Assembly (NCBI GenBank): GCA_035457725.1
Contig: DATIBC010000023.1
Coordinates: 25,104-89,103, forward strand
DNA: 64,000 nucleotides
Reading direction: 5' to 3'
Source of the DNA: DATFES01 sp035457725
GTDB lineage: Bacteria > Pseudomonadota > Alphaproteobacteria > CACIAM-22H2
Part shown: positions 25,897 to 34,518 of the stretch, in pieces
Layout of the letters: each line of letters opens with the position of its first letter
Position numbering within the stretch: the stretch's first letter is position 1
Translations under genes and position numbers: made by a program
The notes under the pieces: generated by a model
What the model was told of the DNA's origin: nothing
Database searches by the model: none
The model's input: only the letters and a program-made list of their open reading frames with translations

Positions 25897-26924
25897 TGGC
25901 CTGTCTCAAGGTAGAACGCGCCGGCTTATTTACCACGGTCCAAGACCTTGGCCGGCCGGGGTATCAACGCTATGGCGTGCCGGTCGGCGGCGCGCTCGAT
26001 GGCGACTCGTTGCGCGTGGCGAACGCGCTGGTCGGCAATGCCGCCGATGCGGCGGCGTTGGAACTACGGATCGTCGGCCCGCGTCTTCGCGTCGAAGCCG
26101 AATCGGCAGTGGTGGCCCTCGTCGGAGCAAGCGCGGAGCTACTCGGTGACGGCGCGATACGCGCGACGCTGCCGCCCAACCGCTCGGTCCGCTTGCAACG
26201 CGGCGACCGCATCGACATTGCCGCACTCCGCGACGGCGCCACGGCATACCTAGCCGTCGCCGGGGGCGTCGCCGTTGCACCGCTACTCGGCAGCCGGTCG
26301 ACGTCGGTACTGGGTGGATTTGGCGGTATCGACGGTCGCAAGCTAGCCGATGGCGACGAGGTTCCGCTGGCGAACGACACCGCGCCAGCGATTCCGTCGC
26401 GCGGAATGCGTCAAGCGCCGTTCGGGCGCAAGTCGGTGTTGCGCGTCGTGCTCGGCCCGCAAGACGGCATGTTCACCGCCGACGGCGTCGCGACGTTCCT
26501 TGGCTCGACTTATAGGGTGACGCACGAGGCCGACCGCATGGGCATTCGTCTCGAAGGTCCCGATATCGCGCACGAATCGGGGTACAACATCATCTCCGAC
26601 GGGATCGCATCGGGTGCGATCCAGGTTCCGGGATCGCGCCAGCCGATCATCCTGCTCGCCGACCGGCAGACGACGGGCGGCTACCCGAAAATCGCCACCG
26701 TCATTTCGGCGGATATCGCCTCGTGCGGAAGACTTCGTCCCGGCGACCAAGTGCGCTTCGCCGCGGTTTCGATCGAGGAAGCGGAGAACGCGGCGCGCGC
26801 GCATGCGCGCTTTATGCGCGAGCTCGTCGCCAAGATCGGCGCCGGCGAGGAGCCGTCGCTCGACCTTGAAGCGTTGTACTCGCAGAACCTCATCTCCGGC
26901 GTGGTCGGCGATGTCGACGCGTGA
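25896..26924 (+). CDS. pxpC: 5-oxoprolinase subunit C (KipA-like)
   Basis: A 342-residue protein with allophanate-hydrolase subunit 2 features: FTTVQDLGRPGYQRYGVPVG at the N-terminus, then VLGPQDGMF, MGIRLEGP and QTTGGYPKIATV. It is the partner of PxpB in 5-oxoproline cleavage. The ATG at 25896 shares one base with the pxpB stop (TGATG). The last 35 bp overlap, tail to tail, the MarR gene on the opposite strand, which could let the two messages interfere with each other. Confidence 0.92.
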   Translation: MACLKVERAGLFTTVQDLGRPGYQRYGVPVGGALDGDSLRVANALVGNAADAAALELRIVGPRLRVEAESAVVALVGASAELLGDGAIRATLPPNRSVRLQRGDRIDIAALRDGATAYLAVAGGVAVAPLLGSRSTSVLGGFGGIDGRKLADGDEVPLANDTAPAIPSRGMRQAPFGRKSVLRVVLGPQDGMFTADGVATFLGSTYRVTHEADRMGIRLEGPDIAHESGYNIISDGIASGAIQVPGSRQPIILLADRQTTGGYPKIATVISADIASCGRLRPGDQVRFAAVSIEEAENAARAHARFMRELVAKIGAGEEPSLDLEALYSQNLISGVVGDVDA

Positions 26925-27402
26925 GGAACCCGGCACCGCCAGGCCGTTCGCCATCGAGGCGGCGCGACAGCGCGGCCAGCATGCGGTGAAGCCTACGGCG
27001 CTCGGACGGCGTGATTGCGCCGACGAACCATGCCTCCCAGGCGCGCGCCACCTCGGTGACTTCGGCGTAAAGGCGGCGGCCACGCGGCGAAAACTCGAGC
27101 ACGAGTAGGCGGCGGTCGCTCGGGTGCGAACGCCGGGTGAGTAATCCGCGCCGAATGAGCCGGCCGACGGCGCGGCTGACCTTGGCTTTGTCCATGCTCG
27201 TGTGCACGACGATGCCGTTGGACGACATCGGATGGAAGTATCCGAGCACCGCCATGACCCGCCACTCCGCCATCTGCAAACCGAAGCGTGCCTCGTATTC
27301 GTCGGCGAGGCGGCGACTCGTCTTGGCCGCCAGCACCGAAAGCTCGTACGGCAAAAACCGGTCGAGACGAAGCGTCGAGAAGCGAGGCGAGCGGCGCGGC
27401 AT
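26890..27402 (-). CDS. MarR family transcriptional regulator
   Basis: A 170-residue winged-helix protein: AEWRVMAVLGYFHP in helix 2-3, TSMDKAKVSRAVGRLIRRGL as the recognition region and SHPSDRRLLVLEFSPRGRRL as the wing with the MarR D-x-R motif. An Arg-rich C-terminal tail follows. These dimeric repressors respond to small ligands, often aromatic. It is divergent from the class II aldolase operon and an 8-2-8 inverted repeat lies between them, so that operon and its own gene are the likely targets. Its 3' end overlaps pxpC. Confidence 0.88.
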   Translation of the reverse strand: MPRRSPRFSTLRLDRFLPYELSVLAAKTSRRLADEYEARFGLQMAEWRVMAVLGYFHPMSSNGIVVHTSMDKAKVSRAVGRLIRRGLLTRRSHPSDRRLLVLEFSPRGRRLYAEVTEVARAWEAWFVGAITPSERRRLHRMLAALSRRLDGERPGGAGFLTRRHRRPRRR

Positions 27403-27433
27403 GGGCGATCGATGCGGTTGGCGCGATTGACAG

Positions 27434-27451
27434 TCGTTTCAGGTGAAACGA
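27434..27451. promoter_or_regulatory. Perfect inverted repeat, likely MarR operator
   Basis: tcgtttca-gg-tgaaacga is an exact 8-bp inverted repeat with a 2-bp centre, the size of a typical MarR-dimer site. It lies 32 bp from the marR-like start and 114 bp from the aldolase start in the divergent promoter region. Confidence 0.65.
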
Positions 27452-27564
27452 TACTGCTCGGCAATCAATACTAACTTGACCGGCGCACGCGGCGGAAGCC
27501 GCATCGCGGCGATGACGACCGCCCGAACGGCCTCGACGCCGATACGACCGCCAGGGGGACATCG

Positions 27565-28347
27565 ATGGACGCTGACACCGGGGTTGGACAACGGATCGAT
27601 ACGCCGCTTCGCGCGCGCGTCAGCGCCGAGGAATGGAACACGCGCGTCAACCTTGCCGCATGCTACCGGCTCGCCGGCTACTATGGCATGACCGATCAGA
27701 TCTACACTCATATTTCGGCGCGGGTTCCCGGGGGAGCGGAGCACTTCCTCCTCAACCCCTACGGATTGCTGTTCGACGAAGTCACGGCGTCGACGCTGGT
27801 CAAGGTCGATCTGGATGGACGAGTCGTCGACGACACTGGACTGGGCATCAATCCGGCCGGTTTCGTCATTCACAGCGCAATTCACGCCGCGCGCCGCGAT
27901 GCCGGTTGTGTCATACACACGCATACCCGCGCCGGCATGGCGGTGGCGGCGCAGAAAAACGGCCTGCTCCCGTTGACCCAGCACGCCATGCGCTTTTGGC
28001 GGCGCATCGCTTATCACGATTACGAGGGCGTGGCGCTCGATTTCGAAGAGCGCCAGCGCCTGGTGCGCGATCTAAGCGAATACAAGGCAATGATCTTGCG
28101 CAATCACGGCCTTCTTACCGTGGGCGCCACGATCCGCGAGGCGTTCGAGCTGATGTACTACCTCGAACGTTCGTGCCAGGCGCAGATCGACGCCATGGCC
28201 GGCGGCGCCGAGCTGAATGTTCCGCCGCCCGATGTATGCGAGCGCACGGCGCGCCAATTCGAACGCCCGGGACGCGCGGCGGTCGAGCGCGATTGGCCTG
28301 CCCTGCTGCGCTTGCTCGACCGGATCGATTCATCGTTTCGCAATTGA
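27565..28347 (+). CDS. Class II aldolase/adducin family protein
   Basis: A 260-residue aldolase-fold protein: YGMTDQIYTHISARVPG near the N-terminus, FLLNPYGLLFDEVTAS, and the zinc histidines in CVIHTHTRAG and LRNHGLLTVG. The metal-dependent family cleaves or decarboxylates sugar-phosphate and hydroxy-acid substrates; the non-sugar, adducin-like subgroup to which this looks closer is common in catabolic operons with unknown substrates. It begins an operon that continues with an ACMSD-like amidohydrolase and an amino-acid ABC transporter, facing a MarR regulator with an operator-like repeat between. Confidence 0.85.
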   Translation: MDADTGVGQRIDTPLRARVSAEEWNTRVNLAACYRLAGYYGMTDQIYTHISARVPGGAEHFLLNPYGLLFDEVTASTLVKVDLDGRVVDDTGLGINPAGFVIHSAIHAARRDAGCVIHTHTRAGMAVAAQKNGLLPLTQHAMRFWRRIAYHDYEGVALDFEERQRLVRDLSEYKAMILRNHGLLTVGATIREAFELMYYLERSCQAQIDAMAGGAELNVPPPDVCERTARQFERPGRAAVERDWPALLRLLDRIDSSFRN

Positions 28348-28387
28348 GCGTGGCCGAGCGCCCGACCAACCGACGGGATCGTTACTC

Positions 28388-29374
28388 ATGACGCCTGCTA
28401 TCGACGTCCATACCCACATGCTCAACAAGCCATGGCTCGAACTGCTGCGCGAGCATGGCAAGCCGCGCTACGAGGTGCGCAAGAGCATGGACGCGCCCGA
28501 GGGGATATTCCTCGATGGCGCGCCGTTCATGACCCCGCAGCCGGGGCATTTTGATTACGCCTATCGCATCGAGCGGATGAACGAGGCGAAGGTGGACATG
28601 GCGATCATCTCGCTCACCTGCCCCAACGTCTATTGGGGTGGGTCCGAGGTCAGCTTGAAGGCGGCGCAGATCGTCAATGACGACATGGCGGCGGCGCAGA
28701 ACGCGTATTCGTCGCGGCTGCGCTTCTTGTGCTCGCTGCCGTGGGAATACCCCGACCTCGCCATCGCCGAGCTCGCTCGCGCCTGCGACAAGGGCGCGGT
28801 CGGCGTCATGGTGCTGGCGAATATCGCCGGCAAGACGCTCACCGATCCACTTTTCGCACCCATCTGGCAGGACATCGATCGGCGAGCGCTGCCGGTGCTG
28901 ATCCATCCGACGGCGCCGCCGGGCACGCCCGCGATGGCGATGCGCGAATTCAACCTGATCGCCTCGATCGGGTTCATGTTTGACACCAGCCTTGCCGTTG
29001 CGCGGATAATTTTCGACGGCTTCCTCGACCGCTATCCGAATCTCAAGCTCATCGTCTCGCACGCCGGCGCGGCGCTGCCCTACCTGATCGGGCGGCTCGA
29101 TACATGCTTCGACAACATGAACGCCTGCCGCACCAAGACACAGACGCCCCCGCATGAATACATGCGCCGGCTTTATTTCGACTCGGTGACCTATCGTCCG
29201 GAGTCGCTCGCCATGTGCATCGATGTCGGCGGCGAGGATCGCGTTCTCTACGGTTCCGACTATCCGCACAACATCGGCGACATGAAAGGCTGCCTCGCCC
29301 GCGTCGACGCCCTCGGCGGCGCCCGGCGCGACAAAGTGCGCGGCGGTAACGCCCAGGCGATCTTCAAGCTATGA
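28388..29374 (+). CDS. ACMSD-like metal-dependent amidohydrolase (amidohydro-rel family)
   Basis: A 328-residue TIM-barrel protein opening with AIDVHTHML (HxH metal site), then VLIHPTAPPG (barrel His), LKLIVSHAGAALP (His) and RVLYGSDYPHN (catalytic Asp). This set and order match the 2-amino-3-carboxymuconate-6-semialdehyde decarboxylase family, which carries out non-oxidative decarboxylation or C-C hydrolysis of ring-derived acids. The ATG at 28388 lies 40 bp after the aldolase stop. Pairing with an aldolase suggests sequential cleavage of a ring-fission product or beta-keto acid, but the substrate is not evident. Confidence 0.85.
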   Translation: MTPAIDVHTHMLNKPWLELLREHGKPRYEVRKSMDAPEGIFLDGAPFMTPQPGHFDYAYRIERMNEAKVDMAIISLTCPNVYWGGSEVSLKAAQIVNDDMAAAQNAYSSRLRFLCSLPWEYPDLAIAELARACDKGAVGVMVLANIAGKTLTDPLFAPIWQDIDRRALPVLIHPTAPPGTPAMAMREFNLIASIGFMFDTSLAVARIIFDGFLDRYPNLKLIVSHAGAALPYLIGRLDTCFDNMNACRTKTQTPPHEYMRRLYFDSVTYRPESLAMCIDVGGEDRVLYGSDYPHNIGDMKGCLARVDALGGARRDKVRGGNAQAIFKL

Positions 29375-29455
29375 TCGGCGGCTAGCCGGTCCGGCCGCGC
29401 GCCGACCGGGTCCCTGCGCGCGGACGCGACGGCCAACGACCCAGGGGAGGAAACG

Positions 29456-30463
29456 ATGAAGGCGAAGCTCGTCCTTATGGCGCTCGCGCTATGGCCGTCG
29501 GCCACGGCGCTGGCGGCGACGCTCGACGACGTCAAACAGCGCGGCGTCGTGCATTGCGGCACGGCGCCCAACATTCCCGGCTACGCGTTCACCGACGATC
29601 AAGGCAACCGCCGCGGCTTCGACATTGACCTCTGTCGCGCGTTGGCGGCGGCGATATTCGGCGACTCCAACAAGATCAAGCTGACCCCGTTGGCGCCGCG
29701 CGACGCCTTTGCGTCGTTGCAGACCGGCGTGGTCGACATTCTGACGCACCGCTTCACCTGGACCTACAATCGCGATGCCGGCTCTGGGCTCAATTTCACG
29801 CGCGTGATGTTCTACGACGGCCAGGGCTTCATGGTGCGCAAGCGCCTCAACGTGACCAGCGTCAACCAGCTCGACGGCGCGTCGATCTGCTTGGCCCAGG
29901 GGACGACTTCCGAATTGAACATTGCCGATTATTTCCGCTCGCGAAACCTGAAGTACACGATCGTCACCTTTGCCGATCTCGACGAGGCACGCCGCGCTTA
30001 CGAAGAAGGCCGTTGCGACGCGTGGTCGAACGACCTTGGATCGCTCGCCGCGCGCGGGCTGGCGCTCAAGAATCGCGACGAGCATGTCATCCTGCCCGAC
30101 GCCATTTCCAAGGAGCCAATCGCGCCGATGGTCCGCCAGGGCGACGATCAATGGGCCGACATCGCCCGCTGGACGTTCGATGCGCTCATCGCCGCCGAAG
30201 AACTGGGCATCACGTCGCAGAATGTCGACCAGATGAAGGCGTCGTCGAGCCCCGAAGCGAAGCGCTTGCTGGGGGTCGATGACAATCTTGGCCAGAAGAA
30301 CGGACTCTCGGCCGACTGGGCCTACAACGCCATCAAGCAGGTCGGGAACTACGCCGAGATCTTCGACCGCCATCTCGGGCCCAACACCAGGCTCGGGATG
30401 AGCCGCGGCCGCAATGCGTTGTGGAAGGACGGCGGACTGTTGATGGCGCCGCCGTTCCGCTGA
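29456..30463 (+). CDS. aapJ: General L-amino-acid ABC transporter, substrate-binding protein
   Basis: A 335-residue periplasmic binding protein with a signal peptide (first 20 residues, ending TALAAT). The family 3 signature GVVHCGTAPNIPGYAFTD and FDIDLCRALAAAIFGD is followed by the AapJ-specific LNFTRVMFYDGQGFMVRK and SDWAYNAIKQVGNYAEIFDR-like end. AapJ binds a broad range of L-amino acids for AapQMP. GGGGAGG precedes the ATG at 29456. The gene leads directly into the two permease genes. Confidence 0.9.
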   Translation: MKAKLVLMALALWPSATALAATLDDVKQRGVVHCGTAPNIPGYAFTDDQGNRRGFDIDLCRALAAAIFGDSNKIKLTPLAPRDAFASLQTGVVDILTHRFTWTYNRDAGSGLNFTRVMFYDGQGFMVRKRLNVTSVNQLDGASICLAQGTTSELNIADYFRSRNLKYTIVTFADLDEARRAYEEGRCDAWSNDLGSLAARGLALKNRDEHVILPDAISKEPIAPMVRQGDDQWADIARWTFDALIAAEELGITSQNVDQMKASSSPEAKRLLGVDDNLGQKNGLSADWAYNAIKQVGNYAEIFDRHLGPNTRLGMSRGRNALWKDGGLLMAPPFR

Positions 30464-31656
30464 TCGCCGGCAGGGCCAAGACGGCGCGCCCGCCGCCGCG
30501 GCGCGCGGCCGCCTGGACTCCCGCCCGCCTGCGCGGGCTCGCGCTCCAGGCGGTCGTGGCGGCGGTGATCCTCGCGTTCTTTGCGTATCTCGCGCATAAC
30601 ACGGCGACCAATCTGGCGCGCCTCGGCGTCAATACCGGCTTCCAATTTCTCGACCGCCCGGCCGGCTTCGCGATCACCCAGCATCTCGTCGCCTATAACG
30701 AGGCCTCCACGTACGGCCGCGCCTTTCTGGTGGCGCTGCTCAATACGGTACTTGTTTCGGCGCTTGGCATCGTTCTGGCGACGATCATCGGCTTCACGGT
30801 CGGGCTGGCTCGCCTGTCCGGCAACTGGCTGGTCGCGCGGCTGGCCGCGGCCTATGTCGAGACGCTGCGCAACGTCCCGCTGCTGTTGCAGATCTTCTTC
30901 TGGTATTTCGCCGTGTTGCGCCCGCTGCCGGGGCCGCGCCAGAGCCTTGCATTGGGCGACTCGATTTTCCTCAACAATCGCGGGCTCTATCTCCCGGCGC
31001 CGGTCGCCGAACCCGACGCCGCGGTCGTCGCACTGACGCTCATCCTCGCCGTTGGCGCTATGATCGGGCTCGCCGTCTGGTCGCGGCACCTTCGCCATCG
31101 CACAGGCCGGACGCCGCGCGCGATTGTCCTGGCGATGGCCTGCGTCGTCGGTACCGCGGCGTTTGTCATGGCGTCCGCCGGATCGCCGGTCGCTTGGGAG
31201 AGGCCGGTGCTGGTTGGCTTCAATTTTCGCGGCGGCATCGCGGTAATTCCGGAATTCGTCGCCATGCTGCTGGCGTTGTCGATCTACTCGGCGGCGTTCA
31301 TCGCCGAGATCGTCCGCGCCGGCGTGCTTGCGGTGCCGAAAGGGCAACTTGACGCGGCACGCGCGCAAGGCCTGAAACAGTGGCAAATCGACCGGTTTGT
31401 CGTGGTGCCTCAGGCGCTCCGCGTGATCATCCCTCCGCTCACCAGCCAATACCTCAACCTCACCAAAAACTCGTCGCTAGCGGCGGCGATCGCCTACCCC
31501 GACCTGATGCACGTATTCGCCGGCACGAGCCTCAATCAGACCGGCCAGGCATTCGAGGTCATGGCGATCACCATGGCCGTTTATCTTGGCTTCAGCCTCG
31601 TCATTTCGGCGCTGATGAATTGGTACAATCGCGCCACCGCCTTGGTCGAGCGCTAG
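30421..31656 (+). CDS. aapQ: General L-amino-acid ABC transporter, permease AapQ
   Basis: A permease of about 400 residues. The N-terminal part has HNTATNLARLGVNTGFQFL, diagnostic for AapQ/BztB; the extended middle (three membrane helices) and the C-terminal EAA loop (GVLAVPKGQLDAARAQGLKQ) are present. The start is uncertain: the open frame begins with GTG at 30421, inside aapJ, and no start with a good ribosome binding site is seen before residue 20, so a coupled start near 30460-30490 is possible. It pairs with AapM, 3 bp downstream. Confidence 0.88.
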   Translation: MEGRRTVDGAAVPLIAGRAKTARPPPRRAAAWTPARLRGLALQAVVAAVILAFFAYLAHNTATNLARLGVNTGFQFLDRPAGFAITQHLVAYNEASTYGRAFLVALLNTVLVSALGIVLATIIGFTVGLARLSGNWLVARLAAAYVETLRNVPLLLQIFFWYFAVLRPLPGPRQSLALGDSIFLNNRGLYLPAPVAEPDAAVVALTLILAVGAMIGLAVWSRHLRHRTGRTPRAIVLAMACVVGTAAFVMASAGSPVAWERPVLVGFNFRGGIAVIPEFVAMLLALSIYSAAFIAEIVRAGVLAVPKGQLDAARAQGLKQWQIDRFVVVPQALRVIIPPLTSQYLNLTKNSSLAAAIAYPDLMHVFAGTSLNQTGQAFEVMAITMAVYLGFSLVISALMNWYNRATALVER

Positions 31657-31659
31657 GCG

Positions 31660-32778
31660 ATGGCGAGAGGCATCGCCGTGTCACGGTTGCCTGCACGGCC
31701 GGCGTTCAGCGCCGCCGCCGCGCTCGGCTGGTCGCGCCGCAATCTTTTCGCCTCGCCGTTCCACGGCTTGCTGACTCTAGCCTCCATGTGGTTGCTGTGG
31801 CTCGTCGTCCCGCCGCTGGTCGAGTGGGCGATCGTCGATGCGGCGTGGCGCGGATCGGGTCCTGCCGCCTGCGCGAACAAGGACGCGGGGTGCTGGGTTT
31901 TCATCGGCGCGCGTTTCGAACAAATCGTCTTCGGGCCGTATCCCCAGGCCGAGCGATGGCGGATCGAGGTCGTCATCGCGCTCGCGATCGTCGGGGTAAG
32001 CGCGCTTCTTGCGCCGCGCGTACCGGCGAAAGGCTGGATCGGCCTCGCGATGATGACCGCCTATCCGCTGCTTGCCGGCGTCCTCTTGGCCGGCGGAGTC
32101 CTGGGATTGTCTCCGGTTTCGACAAGCGAGTGGGGCGGATTGACGTTGACGCTCGTCGTCGCCGCCAGCAGCATCGTGCTGTCGATGCCGCTTGGGCTGA
32201 TGCTCGCCCTGGCGCGGCGATCGAGCCTGCCGGTAGTCCGTATCGCCGCGGTGGCGTTCATAGAATTCTGGCGCGGCGTGCCGTTGATCGGTGTTTTGTT
32301 CATGGCGGCGTCGATGTTCCCGTTGTTCATGCCCTCCGGCGTCGATATCGACAAGCTCGTCCGGGCGCTCATCGCGTTCGCGCTATTCAACTCGGCTTAC
32401 ATGGCCGAGGTGTTTCGCGGCGGCCTGCAAGCCATCCCGCGCGGACAGTACGAGGCGGCGCGCGCGTTGGGACTGGAGCATTGGCCGATCATGGCGCTGG
32501 TGGTGCTGCCGCAGGCGATCCGCATCGTCATTCCCGGACTGGTCAACACCTGTATCGGCATATTCAAGGAAACGACGCTGATCCTGGTGATCGGCCTGTT
32601 CGAGCTGCTCAGCGTCATCCAGGCGGGAATGGCCGATCCGGAATGGCTCATCGGCGATCACGTCCGCGAGACCGGATACCTCTTCGCAGCGTTCGGCTTC
32701 TGGGCGTTTTGCTTCGGCATGTCGCGTTACAGCGCGCGGCTCGAGGCGCGGCTCGCCGTCGGCCGTCCGGCGGAGTGA
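31660..32778 (+). CDS. aapM: General L-amino-acid ABC transporter, permease AapM
   Basis: A 372-residue permease: SRRNLFASPFHGLLTLASMW is the AapM/BztC N-terminal hallmark; further on come MPLGLMLALARRS, FIEFWRGVPLIGVLFMA and the EAA loop GLQAIPRGQYEAARALGL. It forms the channel with AapQ. The ATPase gene aapP, which normally follows, is missing: the next gene starts 9 bp away on the opposite strand and is an aminotransferase. ATP supply must come from a gene elsewhere or from a promiscuous ATPase. Confidence 0.9.
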   Translation: MARGIAVSRLPARPAFSAAAALGWSRRNLFASPFHGLLTLASMWLLWLVVPPLVEWAIVDAAWRGSGPAACANKDAGCWVFIGARFEQIVFGPYPQAERWRIEVVIALAIVGVSALLAPRVPAKGWIGLAMMTAYPLLAGVLLAGGVLGLSPVSTSEWGGLTLTLVVAASSIVLSMPLGLMLALARRSSLPVVRIAAVAFIEFWRGVPLIGVLFMAASMFPLFMPSGVDIDKLVRALIAFALFNSAYMAEVFRGGLQAIPRGQYEAARALGLEHWPIMALVVLPQAIRIVIPGLVNTCIGIFKETTLILVIGLFELLSVIQAGMADPEWLIGDHVRETGYLFAAFGFWAFCFGMSRYSARLEARLAVGRPAE

Positions 32779-32786
32779 CCCCTGGC

Positions 32787-33935
32787 TCAGCGCCGGCGCA
32801 GGTGCTTCTCGATCGCCGTCAGAACGGCGTCGGTATCCTCGGCGGTGCCGACCGTCACGCGGATGTAACATTCGAACGGCCCCGGGCCGACGGCGCCGAC
32901 CATGATTCCGAGCTTTGCCAAAAGCGGCACCGCTTCACTCGCCGGCACTGGCAGCATCACGCTGACGAAGTTGGCGACGCTCGGCAGCGTTTCGCAACCC
33001 AACCGGCGAAGTCCCATTGCGAGGCGTTCGCGCTCGCGGGCGCAGTCATCGACCAGCTTGCGGGTATGCGCCTCATCGCCAAGCGCGGCCAGCGCCGCCG
33101 CCTGCGCCACGGCGTTGACATTGAACGCGCCGCGCATCCGATTGAGCGCCTCGGCCAGGACCGCGTCGCTCGCCACGCAGTAGCCGACCCGAAGCCCGGC
33201 AATTCCGTAGGCCTTCGACAGGGTGCGCAGGAGAACCCACGGGCCGCGGCGCACTGAAGTCAGGACCGAGAGCGCATCCGGCCCGCCGGCGTGGCGTGCG
33301 AACTCAAAATACGCCTCGTCGACGGCGAGCAGGACGCGATCAGGGACTGCCGCCACGAAGCCGCGCAGCCGATCCTCATCGAGCATCGCCCCGGTTGGGT
33401 TGTTCGGCGTCGCGCAATAGACAAGCCGGGTCTCGGCGCGGATCGCAGCCAGCATAGCCGTCGTATCGTTGGCGCCGTTGGCGTCCACCGGCACTGCGAT
33501 CGGCGTCGCGCCGGCCAGCTTCGCGGCGTGAAGATAACGCGGGAACGACGGCGTCGGCAGCACGGCGCTGCATGCGCGCTCGAGCGTCATCTGCCCGATG
33601 AGCGCGATTAGCTCGTCGCTGCCATTGCCGAGCACGATGCGCTCCCCGGCGACTCCAAGTCGAGCCGCGAGCGCCGCGCGCAACGCGCGACCCTTCGGGT
33701 CTGGATAGCGATGGACTTGCGACGCCGCTTCTTGGATCGCCGCAATCGTCCGCGCCGAGGGCGGGAACGCCGACTCGTTGAGATTGAGCCGCCGCAACAT
33801 GGGCGGGCCGACATCGACGCCAGCGAGATCGGCCTCGACGGTCGGCACCCGCGATGGTCCAAGCGCGCCGACCTCGGCGCGGACGAACGCTAGACGCGTG
33901 ACGGGGTCGGCAAGCTTGGATCGATCGTCAGACAT
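32787..33935 (-). CDS. HisC-like pyridoxal-phosphate aminotransferase
   Basis: A 382-residue fold type I aminotransferase of the histidinol-phosphate aminotransferase subfamily: LRRLNLNESAFPPS at the N-terminus, HRYPDPKGRALRAAL, LGNGSDELI, YCATPNNPTGAML, AVDEAYFEF and LLRTLSKAYGIAGLRVGY with the PLP lysine. Genuine HisC enzymes share all of these, but aromatic and other aminotransferases do too, and no histidine gene is near. A 30-residue N-terminal extension before the usual start is visible. It converges on aapM and may simply have replaced the position of aapP. Confidence 0.82.
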   Translation of the reverse strand: MSDDRSKLADPVTRLAFVRAEVGALGPSRVPTVEADLAGVDVGPPMLRRLNLNESAFPPSARTIAAIQEAASQVHRYPDPKGRALRAALAARLGVAGERIVLGNGSDELIALIGQMTLERACSAVLPTPSFPRYLHAAKLAGATPIAVPVDANGANDTTAMLAAIRAETRLVYCATPNNPTGAMLDEDRLRGFVAAVPDRVLLAVDEAYFEFARHAGGPDALSVLTSVRRGPWVLLRTLSKAYGIAGLRVGYCVASDAVLAEALNRMRGAFNVNAVAQAAALAALGDEAHTRKLVDDCARERERLAMGLRRLGCETLPSVANFVSVMLPVPASEAVPLLAKLGIMVGAVGPGPFECYIRVTVGTAEDTDAVLTAIEKHLRRR

Positions 33936-34045
33936 CGCGAATACCTCGGCAGCGGGGGACCGAACGGCGATCGGTTGTTGTAGCGCCTCGGCATTGCCGC
34001 CGCCATAATCGGCCGATCGCCGAGCGATTTCGGAGACGTCGAACT

Positions 34046-34483
34046 ATGTCGGACCGCGACAATCATCCCAAGCTTCTGATTCCTGCGCTCGCTCCTTTCT
34101 ACGCCATCGTCGAGCACCTGAGTTATCCGATCGTCCGGGTGACCGCCGGGTTGATGCTGCTGCCGCATGGCTGGCCAAAGCTGTTCGGCGGAGTGGAGCG
34201 TTTCGCGGAAGGTCTCGAGCGGCGCGGTTTCGAGCCCGCGCTCCCGTTCGCCTATCTCGTGGCGCTCCTCGAGACCGGCGGCGGAATACTGGTGGCGATC
34301 GGACTGTTGACGCGGCCGATCGCCGCGGCGATCGCGATCCAAATGGCGATTATAACCTTCGGCGTCCATTGGTTCGACGGTCGCCACGAATTGCCGTTGA
34401 TGTGGGGCTTGATCATGTTCGCCATCGCGCTTCGCGGCGGCGGGCCTTACTCGCTCGACCGCAAGCTCGGGCGCGAAATCTAA
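34046..34483 (+). CDS. DoxX family membrane protein
   Basis: A 145-residue protein with four hydrophobic helices and the DoxX motifs VRVTAGLMLLPHGWPKLFGG and LVALLETGGGILVAIGLLTR. DoxX/DoxD-like proteins are inner-membrane proteins linked to quinone or redox stress handling. It precedes the aldo/keto reductase by 35 bp in the same direction, consistent with a two-gene redox unit. Confidence 0.85.
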   Translation: MSDRDNHPKLLIPALAPFYAIVEHLSYPIVRVTAGLMLLPHGWPKLFGGVERFAEGLERRGFEPALPFAYLVALLETGGGILVAIGLLTRPIAAAIAIQMAIITFGVHWFDGRHELPLMWGLIMFAIALRGGGPYSLDRKLGREI

Positions 34484-34518
34484 GCGGAATAGACCGCCAT
34501 CTTAAAGGAGCATCGGCG

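Noticed and set aside
31380..33257. 625-codon open frame on the plus strand across aapQ, aapM and the aminotransferase
   Set aside because: It is an alternative frame through well-supported genes; its composition is Arg/Gly/His-rich with no motif.
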